Source: Lomentospora prolificans (Eukaryota; Ascomycota; Sordariomycetes; Microascales; Microascaceae). From it: a DNA stretch of 64,000 bases. The translations under genes were made by a program, and so were the position numbers. Shown here piece by piece: positions 23,086 through 36,136 of the stretch (its first letter is position 1; the number at the start of each line of letters is the position of its first letter). The notes below the pieces were generated by a model. It searched no databases and was not told where the DNA came from. It saw nothing but the letters and a program-made list of their open reading frames with translations. Location of the stretch: the NCBI GenBank assembly GCA_029532625.1, contig JARFXM010000009.1:4526001-4590000 (forward strand), given 5' to 3'.

Positions 23086-24203
23086 ATGGCTCCCAAGGCC
23101 CCCAGAAAATCTACGCAAGCTAACGCGAAACCTCCCTTCGTGCCTCCAGCGAACGCTGTCCCTCAGCCTTTACCTCCATCCGTCGAAGAAGCCTATCGTC
23201 GAAAATGTTGCCAATTAAGGCATCGCTACAACCAGATCGAAGAGCACAATGACGCCGCGAGACTACGTCTGCACAGGCTGCGCCGCCAGCTTGACAAGCT
23301 GCGCGTCGAAAGGGCCTTTCTTCTCGAGCAAATCTCTAAGAGGACCAGCATGAATGTCGAAGACTCGGACGGAAGCCCCAGCCCCCCACCTACGGTACGC
23401 CGCATCAATTAATTGATTTCCGCTCGCATTATTGTCCGCTGTTCCACGCGACTTTGTTTTGCTAACTGCAAGCACGCAAACCACAGCCCAAGGAGAAGCC
23501 CCTGAGGACGAAGCGAGGTCATAGGAAGCCCTCCATAATCCCCGACCTCGATCTGGCCAAGCCTGCAGGTGGCACGCCACTTTCGCAAGGCCACAACGTG
23601 TCACCTAGCTCCGAAAACTTCTCCCAAGGCAAGCCCAACGGCATCGCCAAGCCAAAGAAGCCGAGCGACGCCTTTGAGCTCTACTGCAAGGAAAAGACGG
23701 ATGAGCTCAAGGAGAAGATCCAAGACAATGAGGACTTCAATCTCGAGGTCGAGCTCGAGAGTGGCTGGAAAGATCTTCCTGAGAAGGAGAAAGATGAGTT
23801 TCAAGCCAGGTATGAGGAGGGCGTCGTGCAATATCAGAAGGACATGGTGGAGTATGAGAAGAAGAAGGAGAAAGAAGAAAAAGAGAGCAAGAAGGCCGCT
23901 GATGTCGATCCCCAAGGGGGAGATACGGAACCTGAGGGTGATCAGGAAAATGACGTTGATATGGATGCGAAGGAGTCTAGCCAGAAGGAGGACGATAAAG
24001 ACGCGTCGCCTGCCGACAAGGAGACTGAGAAAAAGAAGAGCGATGATAAGAAGTCGCCTACTGATCAAGATGAGGATATGGAAGAGGCCCGAGTTGACGA
24101 CAAGGCCAAGACTAAAGATGCTGAAACAGACAAAGCGCGCCAGGACTCGGCTTCCCAGGATGAGGACGTTGAGATGGCAGACGATGCCGAGGAGAAGAAA
24201 TAA
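23086..24203 (+). CDS. HMG-box protein, probable INO80 complex subunit (Nhp10/Nht1-like)
   Basis: Two exons (23086-23394, 23487-24203) give about 341 residues. An N-terminal helical segment (about 33-92; YRRKCCQLRHRYNQIEEHND, then LRRQLDKLRVERAFLLEQI) resembles the coiled region that fungal Nhp10/Nht1 proteins share with the INO80 subunit F family. A single HMG box follows (about 158-220; PKKPSDAFELYCKE and GWKDLPEKEKDEFQARY). The C-terminal third is an extremely charged Lys/Glu/Asp tail, as in HMGB acidic tails. In yeasts such proteins help the INO80 remodeller bind nucleosomes. HMG-box assignment is firm; the INO80 role is inferred from the N-terminal helix. The ATG at 23086 fits the context ACCATGG. 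The 3' end converges on the DUF155 gene. Confidence 0.85.
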
Positions 24204-24656
24204 AGAGGAAAGGTGTATTATTAGGAAATTTTTTTTTTCTCTTTTTTTATGTATTCCCACGGCAGAGTGCTTTGCGTGTGTGTATCTTTTGGGAGGGTTC
24301 GTTATCAAAAAGGTCTACTGCTTCCGTCTACATATGCTCTTCTTGCAAGGGAAACTGTGACATTCTTGTCCCTCTTGCCTTTCCGCTCATCCTCACTTTG
24401 TTGAATATTAAGCAGCTGGATCTTTCTTCTTTTGAGCTAAATGCATGTTATGCATATAAGTCAAGTGGCAAGGTCTGCTCTGAAGGGTATTTATATGCGT
24501 TTATGTACAGGACTTCTGTCTGGTATGAAGCTGCTGTGAAGCACTTGCTAATGATCTATGAAAGGGACTGCGTAGATGGTTTGTGCTTTCCCTGCGTCGA
24601 CTTGCTGCTCACTTTCCCTTGCTTTGGTCATACTCTATCCGTTACCACATGCGAAA
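24204..24656. other. Convergent 3' interval
   Basis: This 453-bp spacer lies between two convergent stops. T-rich tracts at 24229-24248 probably belong to the 3' end of the HMG-box gene. No gene is seen. Confidence 0.6.
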
Positions 24657-26455
24657 CTATATTCCCGCGTATACGTCGATGACGATGTTGATCACAGCGA
24701 CAAAGATCTCGGCCGCAATCAGAATAATAACTGCCGGGGCCCAACCTCGTCAGTACCGCGTCTCTAGAATTGCGAGACAACATACAAAAGGGGGAGAGGG
24801 GGTTTTGTGTTGCAAAGCTTACCAATCCATTCCAGCTTTTCCCCGTGCCGATGGCTGAGCAGGTCCTTCAAGACCGCGAGCAGATCGGCGATAACGTCGA
24901 GCCTGTCGTTGAGCAGGCCGACACGCTGGTCCATCTCGAGATAGCTCCGGACGGCCTGATAGACGGGTTCGAGTTGGGGCTCGACCCAAAATACCTCTGG
25001 GGTGTCGAGGACAGATCCGTTGAGGTGGATGTTGATGCGGAGGGTGAAGAGCTCGCCGATCTGCATGTTGATTTCGGAGCGGGTGAGAGAGAGCTTGCCG
25101 GCGACGGCGATTTCGTTGGGGATTTCCTTGCACGTTTCGATGGTCGTGGTTATGAGCTCTTCGAAGAGGGAGGTCTAGAGACGGAGTGCGCGTGTTAGCT
25201 TTCCAGTCACTACTCGGGAGAAGAGGGAGGACGCTGTGTGGGGAGAGGGTTGGCGAGAAGAATGATGACCTACCTTGACGCTCTGGGCTAGTGCGTGAGA
25301 AATGGCGAGCTTCGTCATGTAATTGTGTTTGTCCCTCAGCGAGATGAAGTCGTTGTATATCCGCGGCTGGTACTCGCGCGTATAATAAAAATTGAACTCT
25401 TCCGTCTCGATCAGGTCGGCCGGTAACCTCTCAATCTCAAAGCGGCTGAGATCCTTGAGTAGGCGCTGCTCGTCGGATACGGACATGCCCCAAATCACGA
25501 CGACTCCATAGTCGAAGAGGAATATTTCGGGAGTGTGCACTTGCGTGTCAAAGTCGTTAGCCGCTATCAGCGACGTCGAATGTGGTTCTGGGCCGGATTG
25601 CAGGTGGTTATGGGGTACGTCCATCGAACCGTATTCGCCGGTGGCGTCTTCGACGGCGACGGCGGGGATGCTGCCATCGGGTTCATAGCCTCTCGACACG
25701 GCGCCGAGGTCGGCCGAGTGTCTCCTCTCGTAGTTCTGCACGGGATCACCCTGTAGCCCCAGCCCCAGCCCGCTATCCTGTCTCGTCTCCGGCTTGTTGT
25801 AGTTGTACGGGGTATATATGCACTCGTCGATCAACTTGGGATTCGCACTCCTTTTCTTCCCCCTCCCCTTTAAATATCTCATCAGTGGTTCCAAACCGTA
25901 TCTGTCCGCGGTGCAATAGGCCGTCACCCTAGGTAGGTTTTCCCTATCGGCCTTGCCCAACCTCGCAGCGTCTCGACGCGCCGTCGGGTCCTTGATACGC
26001 GTGAACTGGGAGTACACATCGCGCCCGCTCTCCTCGTCCACCTCGTTCCATGGGTCTGGCTCCGGCAGCAACTTTAGCTTCTGCGCCGTTTTCGAGCTTC
26101 GCTGGGGCCCTATCTTGGACAAGCCGGTGGGCACACCGGCAGCGCCAACGGCGATGGCGTTAGGAATGGAGCCCTGGCTGTTTCGGCGGCGGAGACGATT
26201 GTTCAGGGCGGCGAGGACGGGCGGGGCGGGGGCGGTGCCACTTGAGAAGGCAGGGTAGGAGCCGGAGCCGTAGCGGCTCTGGGGAGACCGAGTCTGGCGA
26301 GATGACCTGATGGGGAGCGGGTCGATGGTACGGGTGACGGGGTTGGCGTTGAAGGTGACAGAGCGGGGAGGTTTCATCCGGGCGGAATCCGTGGCGGGTG
26401 TCAGGAGTGGCGTCGTTTCCGCGGTCGCAGCCGTGGATTCAGCCTGGTCGGCCAT
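24657..26455 (-). CDS. DUF155 (RMND1/Rmd1/Sif2) family membrane protein
   Basis: Three exons (26455-25274, 25174-24823, 24730-24657) give about 535 residues. The first about 150 residues are Ser/Pro/Arg-rich and likely disordered. RVTAYCTADRYGLEPLMRYL begins the conserved region, followed by EIFLFDYGVVVIWGMSVSDE, EEFNFYYTREYQPRIYNDFI and FWVEPQLEPVYQAVRSYLEM, all typical of DUF155. The last exon supplies a hydrophobic C-terminal helix (EWIVIILIAAEIFVAVINI), the usual tail anchor. Human RMND1 supports mitochondrial translation; yeast Rmd1 and Rmd8 are cytosolic or vacuole-associated and of unknown function. No clear mitochondrial presequence is present, so a Rmd1/Rmd8-like role is more likely. 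The last acceptor (CAG before 24730) was chosen over a nearby GAG because a CTGAC branch point precedes it. Confidence 0.9.
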
Positions 26456-28739
26456 CTTCGCTAAGACAGCTGTTTGCGTGGTTCTAGATCGAGGAAGCTG
26501 CGGGGCGGATAAAAAGTTGGAGGGAGATTATAACGAGCTCTGATGTGGAGGCTCGCGGCGTCAATTGCACGAATCGAATGGACACAGGGGAACGGTTGAC
26601 TAGACTCCTAATTGCGTTTCCGGGCCTAGAATTGGATATCTCGGTGGTTCTGGGTTGGGGCTGGTGAAGATTTAGCAGGAAGAGCATGAGCGTGGGCGAA
26701 GTTGGGATGAAGAGGTTATGACGTCCTGCAGCGTGCTGGCAAGGATCAATTGGGAACATCCATTCAACCTTGAACCGTTGGCACAAGCTTGCAGCATGAA
26801 TGGATGCTGACCATTGGGGTTCTTTTTTTTTTTCAATGGCCCAAGGTACTGATCAGGAACAAGAGATACGGGTCCATAGGTACTGCGCTCCCGTAAATAG
26901 GTGCTCCCATATTAAATACAAGTACTCCTAGTACTACCATTGGTACTCGTGCCACGCACCCCCTCCACCATCCCGTTTCCGTCCTACCCAGTCGAGCACT
27001 CACAACAAACTGGCTCTACTTTAGGCGCTCCTGGGGCTTTGGCCCATTGAATTTCATGATCAATTAATTGATCCGAGCGCTGGCCCAATTGGTGTGCTGA
27101 AGCTTATCACAGCCCGAATAGCAACGATTCGACTGCATTCGCCCGCTCACCCACTCAAACAATGAACATTCCAGGCCAAGACCAGTCTCTTTGAGTCCGA
27201 TGGTCCATATATAATCCTGCCATTGAGCTGGGGACTTCATCCGGCAGCGAGCCCGAGCGGTAGCCTCCATGACATGCTTCCGAGGATAATCGCTCCTTCG
27301 GAGCTCTTCGCACCTAGTTCTTGGCTAATCCTCGACGTATTGTAGCCTTCCCTTTGTATTTCTAAAGAGACATGTCAGTCGTTTCCGACCAACCCGCCCT
27401 TCTTCTCACTCACGTTCAGGCCTATTTCTTTCCCCGAGCGACATCTGCACATTCCGACCAGTAACTCTGGCCCCCTTCCTGCCGCCTCCCTTGGTACAGC
27501 CTCCACCGACTTGGTGATTACAACACTTCTTCATACTGCTGCCCGTAGACTTTGACTGAGTATTGTTGCCTAGGCCGCGTCCTGTAACACAGCGGCCTCT
27601 AGATGGAAGCGTAAATCCTAACCCCCGAAACAAACAGGCGCTGGTTTTCCGTAGGAAGCTGGCTTGGCAATATCCTCGATAAAGCTTGAAGAGCCAGACA
27701 AGAAGATGCTTCTTCCCTTTACAGCCACGCCACGCACTAGAGAACCCACACTCATGGTAGCCATGGGGGGCTGGTTTGGTTGCGGTCTGCAGGGAACCTC
27801 GAAAGTTCACCTCGATGCTAAGTAATCTCACACCATCAATTGGAGAACCAAACTCTCTTCTCAAAGGGAGTTCGAAAGAGAGGGTTGGGAGAGCGGCCAA
27901 GTCAAAACAAGCGGGTATTTCAGACTCGAAGAATATGAAGATACATCGAGAGGTGGTTTGCATATAATGTAATAATATAGCAGAAGGATGCAACCCTGCC
28001 CAATCTCGTTCGTTCCACGTGCAATAGCCTCGCTCCCACGATCGGGCGAGGCGCATCTAGAGATCGCTTCGCTACAAGGTCCAGACCCCTAACAAGTTAC
28101 CGAGACTAAGTCATCCAAATAGCAACATATGGAAAATTAAGGGGAAGGAAAAAATGGTAAAGCAGAAAGGGAAGGAAACAGGAGACTTCTTCGCGCACGT
28201 TTGATAACAAATAGTAGGACGCCGCATAACCAAACTAACCCTGACAAATATTGCATTATCACCATCAAGCGCCGCCGTGAAACACGCCATGTTCGCTGCT
28301 AAACAGGCGCCCGTAGAATTTGCTTGTTCCCTTCGCTAAACACATCCCTCCAGACGTCATATTCGTCAAGGTTCATGTCGCGCAAACTTCGGTGTTGCAA
28401 AGGAAATACCCGTTGTTCTGGGGTTCGGGGACAAAAAAAAAGCGTTGGACAAAAACGACCGGGAAAATCGCATGCCAGGATAAACTCCGGTATAAAGAAA
28501 TAGGCTGCCATATTCAGACACCTCCATCCGTTCCAAGCTTTGTCCTTCACCAAAAACAACCTCTCTTGTCTCAACAAGAGAAATAGTGTGTGCGTCTTTG
28601 TATATATGATATACGTGCATTACAGGCCAATTCGTAGACTAAGAAGTGTTGAGCTCGCCTGGTAGACTTGGTGATGACCTTGGTCAGTGAGACTAATTAT
28701 TGTTAGATTCGTCGTCGATTACTCACGGTTTCGAGCTGA
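26456..28739. other. Intergenic region upstream of the DUF155 gene, 2.3 kb
   Basis: It holds the DUF155 promoter and the 3' region of the DUF2841 gene. A T-run (26823-26834), repeated TAGTACT/AGTACT words at 26920-26945 and a 16-bp perfect palindrome at 27058-27073 are visible. A 216-codon open frame on the minus strand (28056-27406) has no recognisable domain and I do not call it a gene. Confidence 0.5.
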
Positions 28740-30924
28740 TTACTGCAAATGAGGCCTTGAGAGAGACTCTACTTTGATGTTAGAGCCCGGGAGCCCCCTA
28801 TTATCGGACGAAAGATAGTTTGGGTAGCCTTGGCTGTGCCCAACGTTCGGCGGGGCCACCGGATTGGATCGAAACAGGTGTCCTTGGTGCGGGTCGAATG
28901 ATGGTGTTCGCGGAAGGCCATCATATTGAGGCGGAAGGTAAGGTTGCTGGCCTTGTTGAAGGCCCAGGTTTGTCTGTGCACTGTAGTTCGGCTGTGCTGT
29001 AGGTGTTTGTTGGTGCTGGAAAGACGAGTACATGGGTGAGGTCGCGGGTGCCGTCGATGCCGGCTGCCATTGCTGGGGATATATTGCTGTGTTTCCCTGA
29101 GCTGAAAAGTCGGTAGATGAGTTGAAAACCAGTGAGTGCCGCCGATCCGTAGTATCATGCGGGCTTGCCAGGATCTCCGACATTGGTAGGCTAGCGGCGC
29201 TGTGATGGATAGACGGATTTGTGACCCCGCTAATAGTAGCACCTTCTACGTAAGATGCCTGCTGCTCCGAACCCATATCAGACTGAACAAGTTGTGCGGA
29301 TAAATGTGACCCGCCACGAACAGGGAGCTCTGATAAGAACTGCGGGGCTGTAATACTGTTGGTCGTGTTAGTGCCACTGGCGCCGCTTGTCGACATCATT
29401 GGGTGGGAGGAGACGGCTGCTTTTGATGGGGTTAAGCCTCGATGGGCAATCGGCGCTTCATGCTCGTCATGCTTCTCGCGGGTCGCCTTGAGAGAGTTCT
29501 CTGATTCGGTCTGATAGTACTCGGGGATTTTGTCATCGGCCATTACAAATACCTCCATATCGCCGTCTAGTCGATAATGTTAGTGGGTTTAGGGGCACCA
29601 ACTGAATCGTGGGCCAATAGCTATTTCGTCTTACCAATCTCCCCGTTCTTATACCGCTCCTCAAAACGGGCTACTTTGAATATTTCATTCAAATACGGGC
29701 GCTTCTTGCAGTTTCCGGGGGTTTCAGGATCAGAAAAGAAGCTTGAGAGAGCTTCTGCTGTGACCTCCTCAAGCTTTTTCACATTCAGACATGACTTCTG
29801 CACATCCGGATGCTGCTTGTGACTGGGCTCCACGATTAACCGCAAGATATGCGCTAGGAGGTGCACTCGCTCTGTCAATATGCATTAGCAAGCGGCGAGG
29901 TAGAACGCGGATCCCTCTTTTAACAAACCCTTCTTGTAGAGATGGTCTGGCTCCTTGTGTCGGACCCGTTCATCCTTCATCGGGCCCCAAGGCTTTGGCC
30001 ACCACTCTGGTGCCTTCTCATCCTTGCCAGTGTATGGGTGATGCGACTGCTTCTTTGGCTCTACGGCTTTGACCCAGGCTTTGGCGATAAGTTTGCAGGC
30101 TGTCTGCTGACAATTCTTGAAGCGCTGCTGATAGAAGTTCCAAACAACATCTGACTCGCCGATGCGGATGGGCTTCTTCGTCGCGCTGATTGACACGGGG
30201 ACATCTCTATCCTCGTTAAGGAGTTGCCGTGACGAGTGACTACGAGGTCGCTTCCGAGTCTTGTAGGTCAGCTCATTGTCCATCGCATCTAAGGCTGAAG
30301 ATCTCCGCCGTTCGTTCATCCTGCGGCTCGAGAACTCTCGCCCGAATCCCGATCGGAAGTTGCTATCGACCCCGTAATCCGAATCGTCGTAGGCGGCTAG
30401 ATGTTGGTGAAAAGATATGTTAGTTCCCCGATCACCGGGTTAAGATGACTGATATTCTCGCAACATACCTCCAGTAGCAGCTTGTTGCGAGAAAGTTCTG
30501 AAAGTCTCCATGTCAAAAAATTGACTAATTTGTGATAGCGATAGGGTGCCCGGCCCGGAAAATGTTGCAGGATTGCCATCATCAAGAATGGCGGCGACAA
30601 AATATGCCTTTACGGGGATATTGCAATCCTCGCGCAATGCCTTGTCGATACCCTAATTTCACATGTCAGTTTCCAAGCGGTCATCATTTCACAGATTAAT
30701 TCCTTAGATTGGATTATGGTGCAGTCAATGGGAAAAATATGTCGGTCGATGGAAAGAAGACTAACCATGGGCGGCCTTCGAACATCGTGGGGCTCGGAAT
30801 ATCGGCTGTCATCTTGTGGTTGCTCGCCCGGAAATCCTTCACGTTGCCAGGAAATGGGCTGTCTGTGGTATTGGTCTCTCGACCATTCTCGCCCCATGGT
30901 TGGAGGCGTGAATGTCCGCGACAT
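28740..30924 (-). CDS. DUF2841 (YDR124W-like helical bundle) protein
   Basis: Five exons (30924-30766, 30652-30469, 30396-29929, 29871-29635, 29566-28740) give about 624 residues. The central region is the DUF2841/YDR124W-like helical bundle: WNFYQQRFKNCQQTACKLIA, WVKAVEPKKQSHHPYTG, APEWWPKPWGP, ERVHLLAHILRLIVEP, and RFEERYKNGEIDGD followed by EVFVMADD. Basic stretches (YKTRKRPRSHSSRQ) may direct it to the nucleus. The C-terminal 230 residues are Gln/Ser/Pro/Tyr-rich, resembling activation-type low-complexity regions. The molecular role of the family is not established, so nuclear or transcriptional action is a guess. The start at 30924 is the least certain part: the frame stays open upstream and further 5' exons may exist. 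Confidence 0.85.
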
Positions 30925-33900
30925 TGGTATAGAAGATGTAATCAGGCAGTCGAGAATATAAGGTATTATAAGGAATACTGGCTGTCGGGGGCCTTGCGCG
31001 AGACCTTGCCGTCTGCGTGTCTGTCTCACCGAGTGCGGTAACTGGCACCTAGATATTTGTCGACGGATGATCACTCTTTGCCCCGGTGAGCTTCTGCGCC
31101 CCGAAAAGAACTACCTCACTGCTGTATCCGGTCACGATTATCGTTGAAGGGCTGGTTGTGGCCCAGCACTTCGTAGTTAAGACCTGATAGGCAAAGAACA
31201 CCAGACTGGCCGCAAAGGTATTGATGGGGAAAGAAGGGTGAGCTCTTGCAGAGATTGAACCAAACCGTCCAGAGTAGGTGAGACTAGCACATGCAGCGAG
31301 AGCTTGGGTATTGCGGTGGCGGGGTATCGGAAGCTATATACAGTCCTGTGGGAGGGTGGGCTCAATAAGGTATAGCTGTGTTATTGGGAACCGGCTTGGG
31401 TTTGTGTTCGCGCAACTTCGCGTCGGATGATCGAGATTAGGTCAAATATGATGATATACTAACAAATGTAGCGCTTGGTTCGAGTTGTTGATGGTGCCTT
31501 CTTGTGTGTGCGAGGTACTTCGATTCCCGTACTGTAGAACAAGACGGATAGCTGCGTGTGAGAGGGGACGCAAAGCTACAGGCAAGAACAGGATGGGGGC
31601 GAACGCGTTGGATATACACCACCTTTCGTTACGAGCTGTGGCAACTTATTCGGGGACTTTCAGTTCAGTCACGGTTGGAGGGTGATATCCAAGGGGTCGT
31701 GGCGCAAGTCGGAACAAAGAAATTGGGAGCTGGAGGATAGACTCAGAACGAGGAAGACCGGTTGCTGCACGAAAGAAGACCCTCGTAACCCTACCGCGGA
31801 GCAATCTACCCGCTAAGAGGACGAGTGATAATTATGTTTGGAGTGTTCTTTGTCCTTTGAGATGGTCACTTGAAACATCGGGGATCTCCCGAATGGCTCG
31901 CAACCGCTTGGACTAAGCCCTTTGGCTAATGTCTCGGAATGGCAGGACGCCACTCACAATGCTAGCAAGCTTAGCACCACACAAGAATCCAGTGCACTTA
32001 TTCAAATGCCGCGTGGAAGGGTTAATGGCAACACCAGCCGCAAAACGCTGGCCGGGACGGCGAGAGCTAACGTGAAGACAGGTGGAAGGCGGCGCTGCAG
32101 AGAGTGTTGGTTGTAAGGAAAGCGAGCTGACTGAGAGTGCTGTTAGAGGTGAATCGCGGTATCGACAGCGCCTCAAAGAGATCAGAGGATTTGAGCGGAG
32201 GGATGATAAATAGCTATCGAATCGCGAACGTAAACAAGGAGACGGCGCAAGGAACGGGTAGTCCGCTACCAAGGCCAAGTTCAGGAAGAAAGGTCAGTGG
32301 TGTAGAAAGAGCCGGCCTCGGGTGAGATGATCGTCGAAGATATGGGCTCCGGTGGCCTTCTTTGCCTTCTTCTCTTTTTTTCTTTTTATCGGAATCCAAT
32401 TGGGTCAGTAGCAGAGGTAGCTGATGTGTAGGACAGGGCCAGATCTGGTGGAGAGCAATCAATCTTGTGCAATTTTATGAGTATATGTACTTGTAGGCCT
32501 CTTATGGATCGAGAGTGAGCTTTCGGAGGCGGGGTTCAGCGTCTTTGCACGGAGTGCGACCTCAAGCCATTTAAAGTGATGGCTCGACGCCTCGATGTAG
32601 GACGAGGCAAACCAGAAGGTGTTATGCGTCGATGAGTGTCCGAGGGGCTCGCTCGGGAGAAATGATGAGGGCTGCGCGGTCAGTCCGCACGACAGAGAAG
32701 AGCGAGGTTTTGCAGGGAGTATATACCCTGGGAGGGAGCGTAGTAGTGTAAGAGGAGCAGATGGGGAAAGGATCAGGGAGCCGTAAAAAGAAAAGAGAGA
32801 AAGGAAGAAAGAGAGAAAAAGAAAAAAAAAAAAACTAAGAACGGCGACGGTAAGCGCGAGATGGTGCAAGGTGCAAGGCAAGTCGGTACGAGGAGGACGC
32901 TGCACCTCGTACTTGTGACTTGGAGAGGAAGATGGAAGAGAGCGAAATCGGTTAAGGAAAGCCGTTTTGGTGGGCTATCAGGGCTGGGGACGAGGTTTAT
33001 CTGTAGAACGGCGGGGGTGTCAGGGTAAAGCTATACAAGTGGTGGAACAGGAATCCAATATGAACACGACCTTCAACCTGAGGTATTAGAATAGAAGCCT
33101 GGGAGCTTAAGGAGAACCCATAGCAGGGCATCAAGCAAACCAATCCGAGCCGTTCGAACTAAAACAGACTCAAGGTAGAAGGGAAAGAGCTTGGGTACCG
33201 AGGATTATACGCAGCAGCAATATCGCGATGGTGGAGAGCTACTCGCAATTGAACCCTCAACCCTTGGCTTGGTTATCGGCAGCGTCTTGTTGGGCAACGG
33301 GTAGCACAGCGAGGAGAAGATGGGTGAGGACACGACACAGACGGATGTCTTGGTGGCCTTTGGCACATGCACTGTCCAGCTCAACTCCAAGTCGAAAATA
33401 TGCAAGAACGACCTGGGGCTTCGTGCTTTATGACGCGACTTCCAACAAGTATTTCTCCACCTACAAGGGTCTTCGAGGCCCAGGGGAGAGTGGCTGGCGT
33501 TAAGAGACAAGCTTGGTACCAGTACGAGGGAGCCAGTAGCCCGGAGTAGACTCCGGGTGGCTGACGGCTGACGATAAGAGGGTGGGGTCTTGCAAGTCCT
33601 CCCAAACCCGCCAAGCTAGGAGAGCCGTCGGACAGGGGGCCGCTGCAATGAAGTCGCCTGTGAAGTCGACGTAATAGAGATCAGTGACCTGTCAGGCCAG
33701 CACAAGGGTTTTTGGCCCTGGTCTAGTACTAGGACTTGGACAAGCACACTAAGACGTACCCTCGTGCATGGAGTCGCATGGGGGTACTCCAACCGCGGGG
33801 GACGGGAAGACGGGGGACGGCGCGTGCTGGGTGTCCCCTTCCTGGCTTGTTTAACTCTACGAATACCAGAAGTAGTAGCCCAGAAGTAGTAGCAGGCAGA

Positions 33901-36136
33901 ACACCGTCGTTCCCTGGGCGAGGTGAGTACTAAAACAATAAATACACGTCCTGGACAGCAGGAGCGGAGAGCAATAGGCTGTGATGGACCTCGCTAACCT
34001 GAGGAGAGTCGTAAACTAACATCACCCGAGTCTTAAGAAGGCCAGTGAAGCAACCCCATCCTCCCCACCCAGCCGAGATCGCTGGCTCTCCGATTCTAAT
34101 CCAAGAAGGGGAAGCAAAGGTCTGTGGCCGAGATCATTCACTCATTAATTGATACTGTATGAAACCTCTCTCGCTGGGTGTCGAGTGTCCGAAGACAAGA
34201 AAATATTTGTAACTATGCTCCGAGCTGGCGTTATTCTTGAAAGGGGATGGCCTGCAAGGGGCCCAAATAGTAAGTGCCCACCAGCGTAGTGCTAGCTAAA
34301 CCTGAAGCACTATTATTGGCCCAATGAGGAATCGAGGCGCTGGCTAGCGGTCGGGTCGAATCTCTCGACTTGTTTGGCGTCTGTGTTGAAAAGAAACGGC
34401 GATAGTCGCGACTTGTGCAAGTAGAGTGAAGTTACGACAAGTGGAGCACTCTACCTACTCGCTCGCTAGGGAGCCACTACTTCGAATGATTGTGAGTTTG
34501 AAATACACGAAAAGTAGATACCCAAAGCGGTAGTGTAAACATGGTGATGTGTCAGGTCGGCTGCGGCTCATTGTTCTGCTGAATACTGGAAAGTGCATGC
34601 ATCCAATTCCTCTGGTCAAATATAGCGATTGAGCTGAACATTTGAGAAGGCGCAATGGAGGGCCGTCTCGCGAGGCAGAAGAGATACATCTCGACAAATG
34701 TAGCTTGCCGCGATCGGCCAGCATAACGTAGGGAGTTATCCCCAGAATAAGGATATGGTGGTTTGCCTGATGACTTTTGGTTCGCTACAAAACCATTCAG
34801 GTTAAGGTGAAGCACCTCGAAGAGATCGACCTCGTCCACCGTTTCTGGATAAGGGGGCGGAATGTCCTTGCTCCAGGGCCACCCCGTCCGGGATCTTAGC
34901 TTGCTCGCAGCATGAAACATTTCCCGCTAGGGCTGCAATATGTTCCTTGGCTGATGTAAGTCACTCAGCTCATGGTTTTCCCCTCGAAACGCAACAGAAT
35001 CGCGACGAGTCATTGATCTTGGCCCGTCATTCCCTCACACGTTCTCATTACGCCGTGTATAGGAACTCCGCGTACACATCAGGATGAGCTTGAGTGCTTA
35101 TGCTGTATCGGAGGTAGGTCTCCGTCCCATAGCAATGTTTCACGGGGCTCTCTCCCTCTCCGCTAATTCTTTTCGGGATCAACCGCTTGAATCCCCCCAC
35201 TCGACGTCTTCCAAGACGTCCTTGGGTACGCATTACTGACTGCCGTCATCTCGGACCATCTCCACCTCAGCACAGAGATAGTTGTTGGGCCTATCATTAA
35301 CACCCGGCTGTTCTGGGTGGGGTCCAAACAAGCATACCTCGGGGGCACATGGGGTGGGATTTGCACGCTTGATAGAGCCAAATATATATAGGTGTGGTGA
35401 TAACATCTCCGAGCAAGCTAACTCCAGGAAGAGGGTCTGGCCGTCGCAGTAGCTCTATATAGGGGCATGGACACTAACTACTAATATAGTCATCCACATA
35501 CAGAAGAGAACGGCGAGCCCCCAAAATTTGGAAAGGCATCGGCTGCATTTTTCTTAGACGAGATGGAATATTTCTTCGCGCTCTCTCCGCCCGCTCCATG
35601 TAGTGGTGGTGCGCCAGTGGGGGCGTCGATTCTTCTGGGTCGCATCCGCGAGGCACGAAGAGGCCGACACAACCGTCTTTCAAAGGTTGCGGGGGTTTGT
35701 CCCCTTCCTTCTCTCTTTTTGGCCATCCTCCCCTTCTGTCTATCCCTGCTCCAGTCAAGGGCAACCTCATCGGCCTTAAGACCGCGCCGCTTGAGGTACG
35801 GAGTGCTACTCTGCACCGTCGTAGTACCTATAGCTGAGGCATGCTTCCCCATGCTTCACTCCACTCACGCCGTTTCGGTAATGCACTAGACCAGGGAGTG
35901 AGTGGTGGGTGGTTCATTACTTAGGCCCAAAGTAATACTGTCAAAATCCACCACGCGAAGCGAGGGGCGAATTCTGCCTAGACACATCCCGAAGCGATGG
36001 TACTTTGATTGACTAGGTATGATGATGGGTGGATGACAGCACCAACAGGGCCGACTTGGCTCGGGAGTACCTGACCTCGACATTGATCAATCCATTTTTA
36101 GATGAGGATCCAGCACCAGGCCAGACAGAGAACTCT
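30925..36136. other. Gene-poor region, left part
   Basis: No gene can be supported. The first 2 kb probably act as a long promoter and 5' leader for the DUF2841 gene. Purine-rich tracts (32780-32840), a T-rich stretch near 32370 and a two-copy 14-bp tandem repeat near 33863-33890 (unit CCAGAAGTAGTAGC) are visible. Several 80-120 codon open frames occur on both strands without recognisable domains. Confidence 0.45.

Noticed and set aside
24731..24748. Alternative GAG acceptor for the last DUF155 intron
   Set aside because: It would add five residues, but a CAG acceptor just downstream keeps the frame, has a CTGAC branch point at the right distance and gives the family-typical EWIVIIL transition.
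27406..28056. 216-codon open frame on the minus strand
   Set aside because: No domain, erratic Cys/Trp/Arg-rich composition, and no splice or promoter context. Chance open frames of this size are expected in GC-balanced intergenic DNA.
32459..32905. 148-codon minus-strand frame with a hydrophobic Phe/Leu segment
   Set aside because: The hydrophobic part is the complement of a purine-rich tract, so the transmembrane look is a composition effect.
34552..34920. 122-codon minus-strand frame in the gene desert
   Set aside because: Composition is weakly protein-like, but it has no recognisable motif and no partner exons.
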